A stretch of DNA of 64,000 bases, from NCBI GenBank assembly GCA_016893485.2, contig JAFEKX020000001.1:2542001-2606000 (forward strand), given 5' to 3'. Each line of letters begins with the position of its first letter. The stretch's first letter is position 1. The translations under genes and the position numbers were made by a program. The notes under the pieces were generated by a model. It was given only the letters and a program-made list of their open reading frames with translations, ran no database searches and was not told where the DNA came from. Shown here piece by piece: positions 57,126 through 64,000 of this stretch. This DNA is from Streptomyces sp. P3 (GTDB lineage: Bacteria; Actinomycetota; Actinomycetes; Streptomycetales; Streptomycetaceae).

Positions 57126-58057
57126 TTGTCGCCACCTCCGAACTTGCTCAGCCGCAGATAGATGATCGAGAAGAAGAGCAGGATCACGAACGCGACCGTG
57201 GTGAGGGCCGACGCGTAGCCGAAGTTGTGCGCTTCGACGCTGGTGTTGGCGACGTAGAGCGGGAGCGTGGTCGTCTCGCCGGCCGGGCCGCCGCCGGTCA
57301 GGGTGTAGAGCAGGTCGACGTTGTTGAACTCCCATACCGCGCGCAGCAGTGTGGACAGCACGATCGCGTCCTTGAGGTGCGGCAGGGTGATGTTCCGGAA
57401 CTGCTGGAAGCGGCTGGCGCCGTCGACCTCGGCGGCCTCGTAGAGGTCCTTCGACACGGACTGGAGGTCGGCGAGGATGAGGATCGCGAAGAAGGGCACT
57501 CCTCGCCAGAGGTCCGCGACCACGGCCGCGGAGAAGACGGTTGAGGGGTCGGAGAGCCAACTCGTGCCGTACTGGCCGATTCCCATGTCGGCGAGGTAAC
57601 GGGTCACGCCCGTCTGGGAGTTGTAGAGCAGCACCCAGATCGCGGAGGTCAGGACGCCCGACACGGCCCACGGGGAGAACACCAGCGCGCGGCCGATGGA
57701 GCGGCCCACGAAGGTCTGGTTGACGATCAGCGCGAGGGCCAGGCCGAAGAGCAGCTGGAGGCCCACCTCGACGACGACCCACTTGGCGCTGAACGTCAAC
57801 GTGTCCCAGAACTGCGGGTCGTTGGTGAAGGCCTGGGTGAAGTTGTCGAGGCCAGCGAAGCCGTCGCGCCACGGCTTGGTCGGGTTGTAGTTCTGCAGGC
57901 TGTAGTAGAAGACGCTGATGACCGGGTAGGCGATGAAGCCCAGCATGAGCAGGGCCGCCGGGGCGATCAGCAGATACGGGAGCCTGCGCGGGGTCGCGGA
58001 GGCACGGCGCCGCCGGGGTGGCGCGGGCGGTTTCGCCACGGCTGCGGCTTGGGCCAT
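57122..58057 (-). CDS. Sugar ABC transporter permease, MalF type
   Basis: 311 residues, unbroken, six helices. N-terminus rich in Pro and Arg (KPPAPPRRRRASATPRRLPY), helix YLLIAPAALLMLGFIAYPVI, the EAA loop SKDLYEAAEVDGASRFQQFR, and GGGPAGETTTLPLYVANTSV. ATG 58057. A LacI-type half-perfect palindrome lies 65 bases upstream. First gene of the transport unit: malF, malG, oxidoreductase, DUF6807, GH43. Confidence 0.95.
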   Translation of the reverse strand: MAQAAAVAKPPAPPRRRRASATPRRLPYLLIAPAALLMLGFIAYPVISVFYYSLQNYNPTKPWRDGFAGLDNFTQAFTNDPQFWDTLTFSAKWVVVEVGLQLLFGLALALIVNQTFVGRSIGRALVFSPWAVSGVLTSAIWVLLYNSQTGVTRYLADMGIGQYGTSWLSDPSTVFSAAVVADLWRGVPFFAILILADLQSVSKDLYEAAEVDGASRFQQFRNITLPHLKDAIVLSTLLRAVWEFNNVDLLYTLTGGGPAGETTTLPLYVANTSVEAHNFGYASALTTVAFVILLFFSIIYLRLSKFGGGDK

Positions 58058-58121
58058 GACTGTTCTCCGTTCAGTACGGGACGCTCGGTGCGGGTGGCTC
58101 GCTACGGAGAGCTCGGTACAG

Positions 58122-58133
58122 GAAGCGCTTGCT
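58122..58133. promoter_or_regulatory. LacI-type operator-like site upstream of malF
   Basis: GAAGCGCTTGCT-type site (AAGCGCTT core at 58123-58130) with one arm one base off GCAAGCGCTTGC. Position and match to 52544-52555 suggest shared control of permeases and binding protein. Confidence 0.5.
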
Positions 58134-58162
58134 CGACGGGCATGGGAAACGAGCGCGGGTGC

Positions 58163-59893
58163 TCAACCGGCATACGGATCAGGCACCTTGCCCGGGCGGG
58201 CCAGGAACTCGAAGTCGCAGCCGGTGTCCGCCTGGGTGATCTGGTCGTTGTAGAGCGCGCCGTAGCCGCGTTCGTACCGTGCGGGCGGCGGTGTCCACTC
58301 CGCCCTGCGTGTCTCCAACTCCTCGTCGTCCACGTTGAGTCGGAGGGTGCGCGCCTCGACGTCCAGGGTGATGGTGTCCCCGGTCCGCACGAGCGCAAGT
58401 GGTCCGCCGACGTACGACTCGGGCGCGATGTGCAGCACGCAGGTGCCGTAACTCGTGCCGCTCATGCGGGCGTCGGAGATGCGGACCATGTCCCGGACGC
58501 CCTGCTTGAGGAGGTGGTCGGGGAGCGGGAGCATGCCGTACTCGGGCATGCCGGGGCCGCCCTTGGGGCCCGCGTTGCGCAGCACCAGCACGCTGTCCGC
58601 GGTGATGCCCAACTCCGGGTCGTTGATGGTGTGTTGCATGGCCCTGTAGTCGTCGAAGACGACTGCGGGGGCCGGTGTGCTTCAGCAGGTGGGGTTCGGC
58701 GGCGATGTGCTTGATGACGGCGCCGTCCGGGCAGAGGTTGCCGCGCAGGACCGCGACCCCGCCCTCGGACGCGACCGGGTTGTCGCGCGGGCGGATCACG
58801 TCGTCGTTGTGCACCCGCGCGCCCGCGAGCTGCTCGCGGAGGGTGTCGTGGGAGATCGTCGGCCGGTCGAGGTGGAGCAGGTCGGTGATGCGGGAGAGGA
58901 AGCCGGGAGGCCGCCGGCGAAGTGGAAGTCCTCCATGAGGTACGTCTGTCCGCCGGGCCGTACGTTCGCGAGGACCGGGACCGTGCGGGCGATGCGGTCG
59001 AAGTCGTCGAGCGTGAGACGGGCGCCCGCGCGGCCGGCCATGGCGATGAGGTGGATCACGGCGTTGGTGGAGCCGCCGAGGCCGAGGACGGTGGTGACCG
59101 CGTCCTCGAAGGCCTCCTGGGTGAGGATCGACGAGAGAACACGCCCCTTGTGGACTTGTTCAACGATCCTCATACCGGATTGCGCGGCCATCCGATCGTG
59201 CCCCGAGTCCACGGCGGGAATGCTCGACGCACCCGGTACGGTCACGCCGAGCGCCTCGGCGGCGGCCGTCAGCGTGGACGCCGTACCCATGGTCATGCAG
59301 TGCCCCGGTGAGCGCGCGAGGCCGCTCTCCAGTTCGGTCAGCTCGCAGTCGCCGATGAGGCCCGCGCGCCGGTCGTCCCAGTACTTCCACATGTCGGTGC
59401 CGGAGCCGAGGACCTCGTTGCGCCAGTGACCCGGCAGCATCGGGCCGGCGGGCACGAAGACGGTGGGCAGGTCGACGCTCGCGGCGCCCATGAGCAGCGC
59501 GGGCGTGGACTTGTCGCAGCCGCCCATCAGCACGGCGCCGTCCACGGGGTACGACCGCAGCAGTTCCTCGGTCTCCATGGCGAGGAGGTTCCGGTAGAGC
59601 ATCGGGGTCGGCTTCTGGAAGGTCTCGCTGAGGGTGGCGACCGGGAACTCGAGGGGGAAGCCGCCCGCCTGCCACACCCCGCGCTTCACGGCCTGGGCGC
59701 GGTCGCGGAGGTGGACATGGCACGGGTTGATGTCCGACCAGGTGTTGAGGATGGCGATGACGGGCTTGCCGAGGTGTTCCTCGGGGAGGTAGCCGAGCTG
59801 GCGGGTGCGGGCCCGGTGGCTGAAGGAGCGCAGCCCGTCGGTGCCGTACCACTGGTGGCTTCTGAGCTCTTCCGGTGACTTCACATCGACCAT
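58163..59893 (-). CDS. IlvD/Edd-family sugar-acid dehydratase (arabonate/xylonate dehydratase-like)
   Basis: About 577 residues. Iron-sulfur Cys positions: SDINPCHVHLRDRAQAVKRG, VLMGGCDKSTPALLMGAAS and RSPGHCMTMGTASTLTAAAE. Substrate/Mg region VLGLGGSTNAVIHLIAMAG and C-terminal ISDARMSGTSYGTCVLHI. Breaks near 58908 and 58668. It removes water from an aldonate to give a 2-keto-3-deoxy acid; the exact substrate is not readable, but L-arabonate fits the GH43 neighbours. ATG 59893 overlaps the end of the next gene upstream by 13 bases. Confidence 0.92.
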
Positions 59894-60787
59894 CCGGCGG
59901 CTATCGCGGCGACCTCGGCGCGCTCGCTCTCAGGCAGGACCTTGCTCGGGGGCGGACCTCGCGGCGGCACAGGCCGAGGGACGCAAGCGCTTCCTTGACG
60001 ATCGTGACGTTGTTCGCGGAGCCGTTCGCGGCCCTCAGTTCCTCGAAGCGGCGGATCTGCTCCCACACCTTCATCGCGCCCGGGTAGTCCCCGGATCGAA
60101 GCGCTTCGATCATGTTCAGCGAGACGGAGGGGCGACGTTCACGAGCCCGGAGGTGAAGCCGGTGGCGCCCGCCGAGAAGTAGGAGGGCGCGTACGGTTCG
60201 GCCAGCCCCGCGACCCACACGAAGCGTTCGAGCCCCGCGTCCCGGGCGAAGGCGGCGAAGCGGGCCGCGTCCGGGACGGCGTACTTGACGCCGATCACGT
60301 TCGGGCAGTCGTCGGCGAGTTCGGCGAGGCGGGCGCCGGGCAGTTGGGCGTTGCGGATGTACGGGACGACGCCCAGGTCGGGCACGGCCTCGGCGATGGC
60401 GCGGTGGTAGTCGACCCAGCCGCCCTGCGAGACGTACGGGTGGACGGGCTGATGGACCATCACCATCTGGGCGCCGAGGTCGCGGGCGTGCCGGGCGGAG
60501 GCGATGGCGGTGGGTACGTCGTGCCCGACGCCGACGAGGATCGCGGCACGGTCGGCCGCCTCGTCGACGGTCAACTCCGTTATGAGCTGCCGCTCTTGAG
60601 GGGTCAGGGCGTAGAACTCGCCGGTGTTCCCGTTCGGTGTGAGGATGCCGATCCCGCCGTCGAGCAGGCGGCGGAGCAGGGCGCGGTGGGTGTCCTGGTC
60701 GATGCCGCCGTCCTCGGCGAACGGAGTGACCGGGATCGCCACCACGTCGGCCAGGGCGGTGCGTTGGGCCTCGAACGCCGCTGTCAT
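59881..60787 (-). CDS. Dihydrodipicolinate synthase-family dehydratase/aldolase
   Basis: About 302 residues, (beta/alpha)8 fold. Features: VVAIPVTPFAEDGGIDQDTH, GILTPNGNTGEFYALTPQE, catalytic Tyr in LGVVPYIRNAQLPGARL, Schiff-base Lys in NVIGVKYAVPDAARF. Breaks near 60130 and 59958. The NTGEF in place of TTGE and the partner IlvD/Edd enzyme point to 2-keto-3-deoxy sugar-acid dehydration or aldol cleavage, not lysine synthesis. ATG 60787 overlaps the GntR stop by four bases. Confidence 0.9.
60094..60111. promoter_or_regulatory. 18-base palindrome inside the DHDPS-family gene
   Basis: GATCGAAGCGCTTCGATC is a perfect palindrome with the AAGCGCTT core of the two LacI-type sites. It is inside coding sequence (NMIEALRSG), so it may be chance. 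Confidence 0.25.
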
Positions 60788-61452
60788 GCCTGACCGTCCT
60801 CTATCTCGGATCCCAACTCGGTCCCGGGGAAAGCCCGTTGCACGAACGACGCGATGTGGGCGTGGAGCGCGGTGGCCGCGCCGTCGGCGTCGCCTTCGAG
60901 GGCGAGGCGGAGGATCTCGCGGTGTTCGCCGGCCTCCCGTTCCCAGGAGGGCGAGGCGGCCCAGGCGACGGCGGAGACGAGGGCGGCCTGGTCGCGGACC
61001 TCGTCGAGCATCCGGCCGAGCAGCGGGTTGCCGCACGGCAGGTACAGGGCGCGGTGGAACTCCCGGTTGGCCAGGGAGCGTTCGGCGGTGTCGGTGGCCT
61101 GGTCGGCGCGGGTCAGGGCGTCGCGGGCGTCGTCGAGGGGCGCGCTCAGCCGTACGGCCCGGCGGAGCGCCTCGGGTTCGAGGAGCAGCCGTACGTCGTA
61201 CACCTCGCGCGCCATGTCCGCGTCCACCATGCGCACCGTGACGCCCTTGTACTGGTTCATCACGACGAGTCCGGTGCCGGCCAGGGTCTTGAGCGCCTCC
61301 CGCACGGGGGTCTTGGACACCCCGAACTGTGCGGCGAGTTCGGTCTCGACCAGTGGCTGACCCGGGGTCAACCGACCGGTGAGGATGCGGCGTTTGATCT
61401 CCTCCTGCACGTACTGCGTGCGGGACGGGATCGGCGTGGGCACAGAGGTCAT
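60784..61452 (-). CDS. GntR-family (FadR/FCD) transcriptional regulator
   Basis: 222 residues, unbroken. Winged HTH: QYVQEEIKRRILTGRLTPGQ, LAAQFGVSKTPVREALKTLA. FCD effector domain: VYDVRLLLEPEALRRAV, NREFHRALYLPCGNPLLGR, EHREILRLALEGDADGA with the metal-binding Asp/His positions. First gene of the - strand catabolic block, coupled to the DHDPS-family gene, so it probably controls the block in response to a sugar acid. Confidence 0.94.
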   Translation of the reverse strand: MTSVPTPIPSRTQYVQEEIKRRILTGRLTPGQPLVETELAAQFGVSKTPVREALKTLAGTGLVVMNQYKGVTVRMVDADMAREVYDVRLLLEPEALRRAVRLSAPLDDARDALTRADQATDTAERSLANREFHRALYLPCGNPLLGRMLDEVRDQAALVSAVAWAASPSWEREAGEHREILRLALEGDADGAATALHAHIASFVQRAFPGTELGSEIEDGQA

Positions 61453-61511
61453 GCGCGCCTCTCGGATGTCACGTGGCGGCGGATCGCGTATCCGATCTCG
61501 CGTATCGCGTC

Positions 61512-61521
61512 TCATATATGA
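61512..61521. promoter_or_regulatory. Palindrome upstream of the GntR gene
   Basis: TCATATATGA, followed by a second dyad CGTACGAAGTACG (61522-61534). A/T-rich and 60 bases before ATG 61452, so likely the promoter and autoregulatory site of the GntR operon. Confidence 0.5.
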
Positions 61522-61612
61522 CGTACGAAGTACGACGCGTTGAAGGTAGGAGCGCGGTTTTGTTTCGTCAATGCTTCTGACAGAAGAACCCGCAACTGGC
61601 CGCCGTACGGGC

Positions 61613-62361
61613 TCACATGGTCTTGGTGACGCCTTCGAGCGCGGCGGAGGTCCGGCCGGGGAAGATCGCGGCGGCGCGTTCGAGGGCCGCTTCGCGAGTA
61701 AGGGTGGGCCCCACGTGGGTGATGAGGAGTTCGCGCGCACCCTTGGCACAGGCGCCGGCGTCCTCGGGCGTGAGATGAACCTGCCGTTCGCCTTCGCGAT
61801 GCCGGTCGATGTCGGCCTCGCAGAGGAACACGTCGGCGCCACCCGCGAGTTCGGACAGCGCCTCGCAGGGTCCACTGTCCCCGGAGTAGCCCAGCACGCT
61901 CCCCTGGCACTCGGCGCGCAGCCCGTACGCCTCGGTGTCGTGGACGACGGCGCGGGCGGTGAGCCGGAGGTTCCAGTGCCGGACGGCGTGCCCGTCGTAG
62001 AGCGGCCGGAAGTCGAAGACCCCGCTCAGGAACCGTACGTCCGGCCGCCCGAAGAACCCGGCGAGCCGGCGCGCGCAGTCCTGCGGGGCGTAGAGCGGGA
62101 TCGGGGAGGCCGGGGTCATCCCGCCGAAGGCGAACGCGTAGGCGGCGGCGAGGAGATCGGCGCTGTGGTCGGCATGCAGATGCGAGATCCAGATCGCCGT
62201 CAGCCGCGCCGGATCGGTGTGCCGCTGCAACTCCGCGAACGTCCCGGTCCCCGCGTCCACCCACACCTCGGCGCCACCGCCGCGCAGCAGATACCCGGAG
62301 CAGGGCCGGCCGGGGCGCGGGTGGGGGAGGCGGTGCCGAGGGTGGTGAGGCTCAGGGGCAT
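61613..62361 (-). CDS. MBL-fold metal-dependent hydrolase (RNase Z-like)
   Basis: About 249 residues. Metal motif HxHxDH in TAIWISHLHADHSADLLAAA, later CQGSVLGYSGDSGPCEAL, GGADVFLCEADIDRHREGE, and the distal His in ARELLITHVGPTLTREAA. One break near 62315; the start MPLSLTTLGTASPT is on the far side. The group includes RNase Z and phosphodiesterases; role not decided. ATG 62361. Confidence 0.88.
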
Positions 62362-62455
62362 TGTGGGGAAGAGTACGGATCCGGGGGCCCTGGCGCTCAG
62401 CTTTCTGGGTGGCGTGCGGAGGCCGGGGCCGGCCGGTTCACGGGGTTGGCTCCCG

Positions 62456-63044
62456 CTACGGCTTCCACCCCGGGTCCCGCCCGCTGAGCCCCACCGCCCG
62501 TTCCAGCAACGGCGCGTCCTCCGGTACCGGGACGACCGGGCCGAAGATGCCGCCGCCGCGGGTCGGGTCCTGCGTGGCCGCGAGGAGGAAGTCGTACGAC
62601 GCCTGGAGGGCGGCCGGGTCGGGGGCGTAGGGCTGGCCGGTGACCGTGGCCAGGTCCCAGCCGTGGATGACGAGTTCGTCGGCGGCGACGGCCGCGGCGA
62701 CCGCGCCGGGAGGTCCACGCCGCCCGCGCGGGTCATGCCGGTCCAGGCGGCCGGGTCGCGCCAGGCCTCGGCGAGTCCGTCGAGGGCCTTGGGAGTTGGG
62801 CGCGCCAGTCGGCGCCGATGTCGGGCAGGGTGGCGAGGGTCGGGCTGGTGTCGGTCGTGGCGCCGAGGTCCTTGCGTGCGGCGTCGCGGAAGGCGACGGA
62901 CAGGCCGAGCACATGGCCCAGCAGGTGCCGTACGGCGTAGTCGGGACACGGCGTCCCGTCGCCGAGCCGCTCGTCCGGGATGCCCTCCGCGAGCCGGGCG
63001 ATGACCCGGGTCTGCGGTCCGAAGTCGAACGTGTTGTCAGTCAT
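62456..63044 (-). CDS. TIGR03086-type protein (DinB/maleylpyruvate isomerase-like fold)
   Basis: About 196 residues. N-terminal helix bundle with LGDGTPCPDYAVRHLLGHVL, and the family's central VDLPGAVAAAVAADELVIHG followed by WDLATVTGQPYAPDPA. Breaks near 62793 and 62712. His residues in LLGHVLG and VIHGWDL could bind metal, as in DinB-like thiol transferases. Function unknown. ATG 63044. Confidence 0.85.
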
Positions 63045-63215
63045 GCGCTGCCCTTCCGAGGGTTCGGTCTCCACACCTGACGTGGGATGAACTCGTGAGG
63101 TAGACCGACCGTGCGCCCGAAACTCATCGCTCCCCGTTCCACGCCCCCGCCACTGTCTCGTTTATACGGCACCTGCCCGATGCCCCTCCCCGCCTTAGAC
63201 CCACGATGACCAGGC
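63045..63215. promoter_or_regulatory. Divergent gap between TIGR03086 and MFS genes
   Basis: 171 bases between two divergent starts; must hold both promoters. I see no recognisable operator or RNA element. Confidence 0.3.
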
Positions 63216-64000
63216 ATGACGACAAACTGGACGGTGACACGCATCCTGCGGGACCGCAACGCGGGGCTGTATCTCGCGGGCCTGGTGGTGTCCGCCTTCG
63301 GCTCGTCCGCGCTCGGGCTCGCGGCCGGGGTGTGGGTGAAGGACCTCACCGGTTCGAACGGTCTCGCCGCGCTGTGCACCTTCGCCGTGTGGGCCCCGAC
63401 CCTGTGCGGCCCGGCCCTCGGCACGATCGCCGACCGCGTCCGCCGCAAGCCCCTGCTGATCGGGACCAACCTCGGCCTGGCCGCCCTCCTCCTCACCCTC
63501 CTCGCCGTCGACTCCCGCACCGACCTGTGGCTCCTCTTCACCGTCCTCTTCGTCTACGGCACCACCGTCGTCGTCCAGGACCCCGCCGAGTCCGCCCTCC
63601 TCGCCGCCGTCGTCGACCGGGACCTCCTCGGCGACTTCAACGGGCTGCGGATGACGGCCGTCGAGGGCATGAAGCTCGTCGCACCGCTCACGGGCGCGGG
63701 GCTGTACGCCGCGTTCGGCGGGCCCGCGGTGGCCGGTCTGGACGCGGTCACCTTCGTACTGGCGGCGGGCCTGTGGCTGCTGATCCGCGCACGGGAGGAA
63801 CGGCCGCGGCGCCCCGCCGGCACCTGGCGGGGCCAAACCGCCGAGGGCGTACGCGAGTTGTGGCGGCATCCGTTGCTGCGCCAGCTGGTCCTGGCGGGCG
63901 GGGCCACGATGTTCCTCGCCTCCCTGAGCAGTTCCACGACCTACGCGATCGTCGACGCCCTGGGCCATTCCCCCACCTGCACAGGCGTCTTGTACGCGGC
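63216..64000 (+). CDS. MFS transporter, 3'-truncated by window edge
   Basis: The open frame runs off the window after about 261 residues, covering seven to eight helices. ATG 63216 starts MTTNWTVTRILRDRNAGLYL; next LVVSAFGSSALGLAAGVWVK, the loop motif GTIADRVRRKPLLIGTNLGL (GxxADRxxRK) and VVVQDPAESALLAAVVDRD. Resembles the macrolide-efflux/DHA3 group. Substrate unknown. No ribosome site stands out besides CCAGG. Confidence 0.9.
   Translation, partial: MTTNWTVTRILRDRNAGLYLAGLVVSAFGSSALGLAAGVWVKDLTGSNGLAALCTFAVWAPTLCGPALGTIADRVRRKPLLIGTNLGLAALLLTLLAVDSRTDLWLLFTVLFVYGTTVVVQDPAESALLAAVVDRDLLGDFNGLRMTAVEGMKLVAPLTGAGLYAAFGGPAVAGLDAVTFVLAAGLWLLIRAREERPRRPAGTWRGQTAEGVRELWRHPLLRQLVLAGGATMFLASLSSSTTYAIVDALGHSPTCTGVLYA

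Noticed and set aside
59983..59994. GCAAGCGCTTCC as a third LacI operator
   Set aside because: It lies in coding sequence (KEALAS) and one arm mismatches; coding explains it.

Overview
High-GC actinomycete chromosome, almost certainly Streptomyces. Evidence: very strong G/C at third codon positions, many GTG starts, ATGA/GTGA start-stop overlaps, and a gene order (cobalamin cluster, LAETG-anchored protein, then ectABCD) that I know from Streptomyces chromosomes. I see no tRNA, rRNA, CRISPR, IS element, phage or plasmid gene.

Layout. (1) 1-17978: cobalamin biosynthesis. A + strand run cobD(partial)-cobQ-cobN-chlD-type chelatase-cobO-cobB-cobI, then one - strand ZIP metal transporter, then + strand cobM-cobL-cbiG/cobJ fusion-cobH-cbiX-cobC. 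Most joins overlap by 1-4 bases, so they read as two tight operons. (2) 18153-24107: a - strand LAETG cell-wall protein, an amidohydrolase, a three-gene polar amino acid ABC transporter, and a + strand class-V aminotransferase. (3) 24420-27600: ectABCD, ectoine and 5-hydroxyectoine synthesis, closed by a strong hairpin. (4) 27695-40912: mixed functions: class-V aminotransferase, FrnE-like DsbA protein, GNAT, GlxA-type regulator, DHA2 exporter, DUF1349 protein, aldehyde dehydrogenase with divergent IclR regulator, GNAT, a class B penicillin-binding protein, an NCS2 purine permease, and an ECF sigma factor with a membrane partner. (5) 40913-61452: a plant cell-wall (pectin/arabinan) locus. It starts with a MerR regulator facing a double GH43 protein and a HAD acid phosphatase. 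A long - strand block follows: GntR regulator, DHDPS-family and IlvD/Edd-family sugar-acid dehydratases, CUT1 permeases, Gfo/Idh/MocA oxidoreductase, DUF6807 protein, GH43, sugar-binding lipoprotein, SGNH acetylesterase, PL1, two CE8 pectinesterases and PL9. (6) 61613-64000: an MBL-fold hydrolase, a TIGR03086-type protein and a truncated MFS transporter.

How the parts work together. The cob genes carry cobalt insertion, ring methylation and contraction, amidation and adenosylation. In the wall locus, secreted PL9/PL1/CE8/SGNH enzymes open pectin, GH43 enzymes release arabinose-type side-chain sugars, the lipoprotein and MalF/MalG pair import them, and the two dehydratases are consistent with a non-phosphorylating sugar-acid route. 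The aldehyde dehydrogenase at 33206-34732 could finish that route.

A warning for users: more than 40 reading-frame breaks run through conserved genes. Nearly all are repaired by adding one G or C to a G/C run, so I read them as sequence errors of a single-molecule draft and report whole genes across the breaks. Break positions are approximate.
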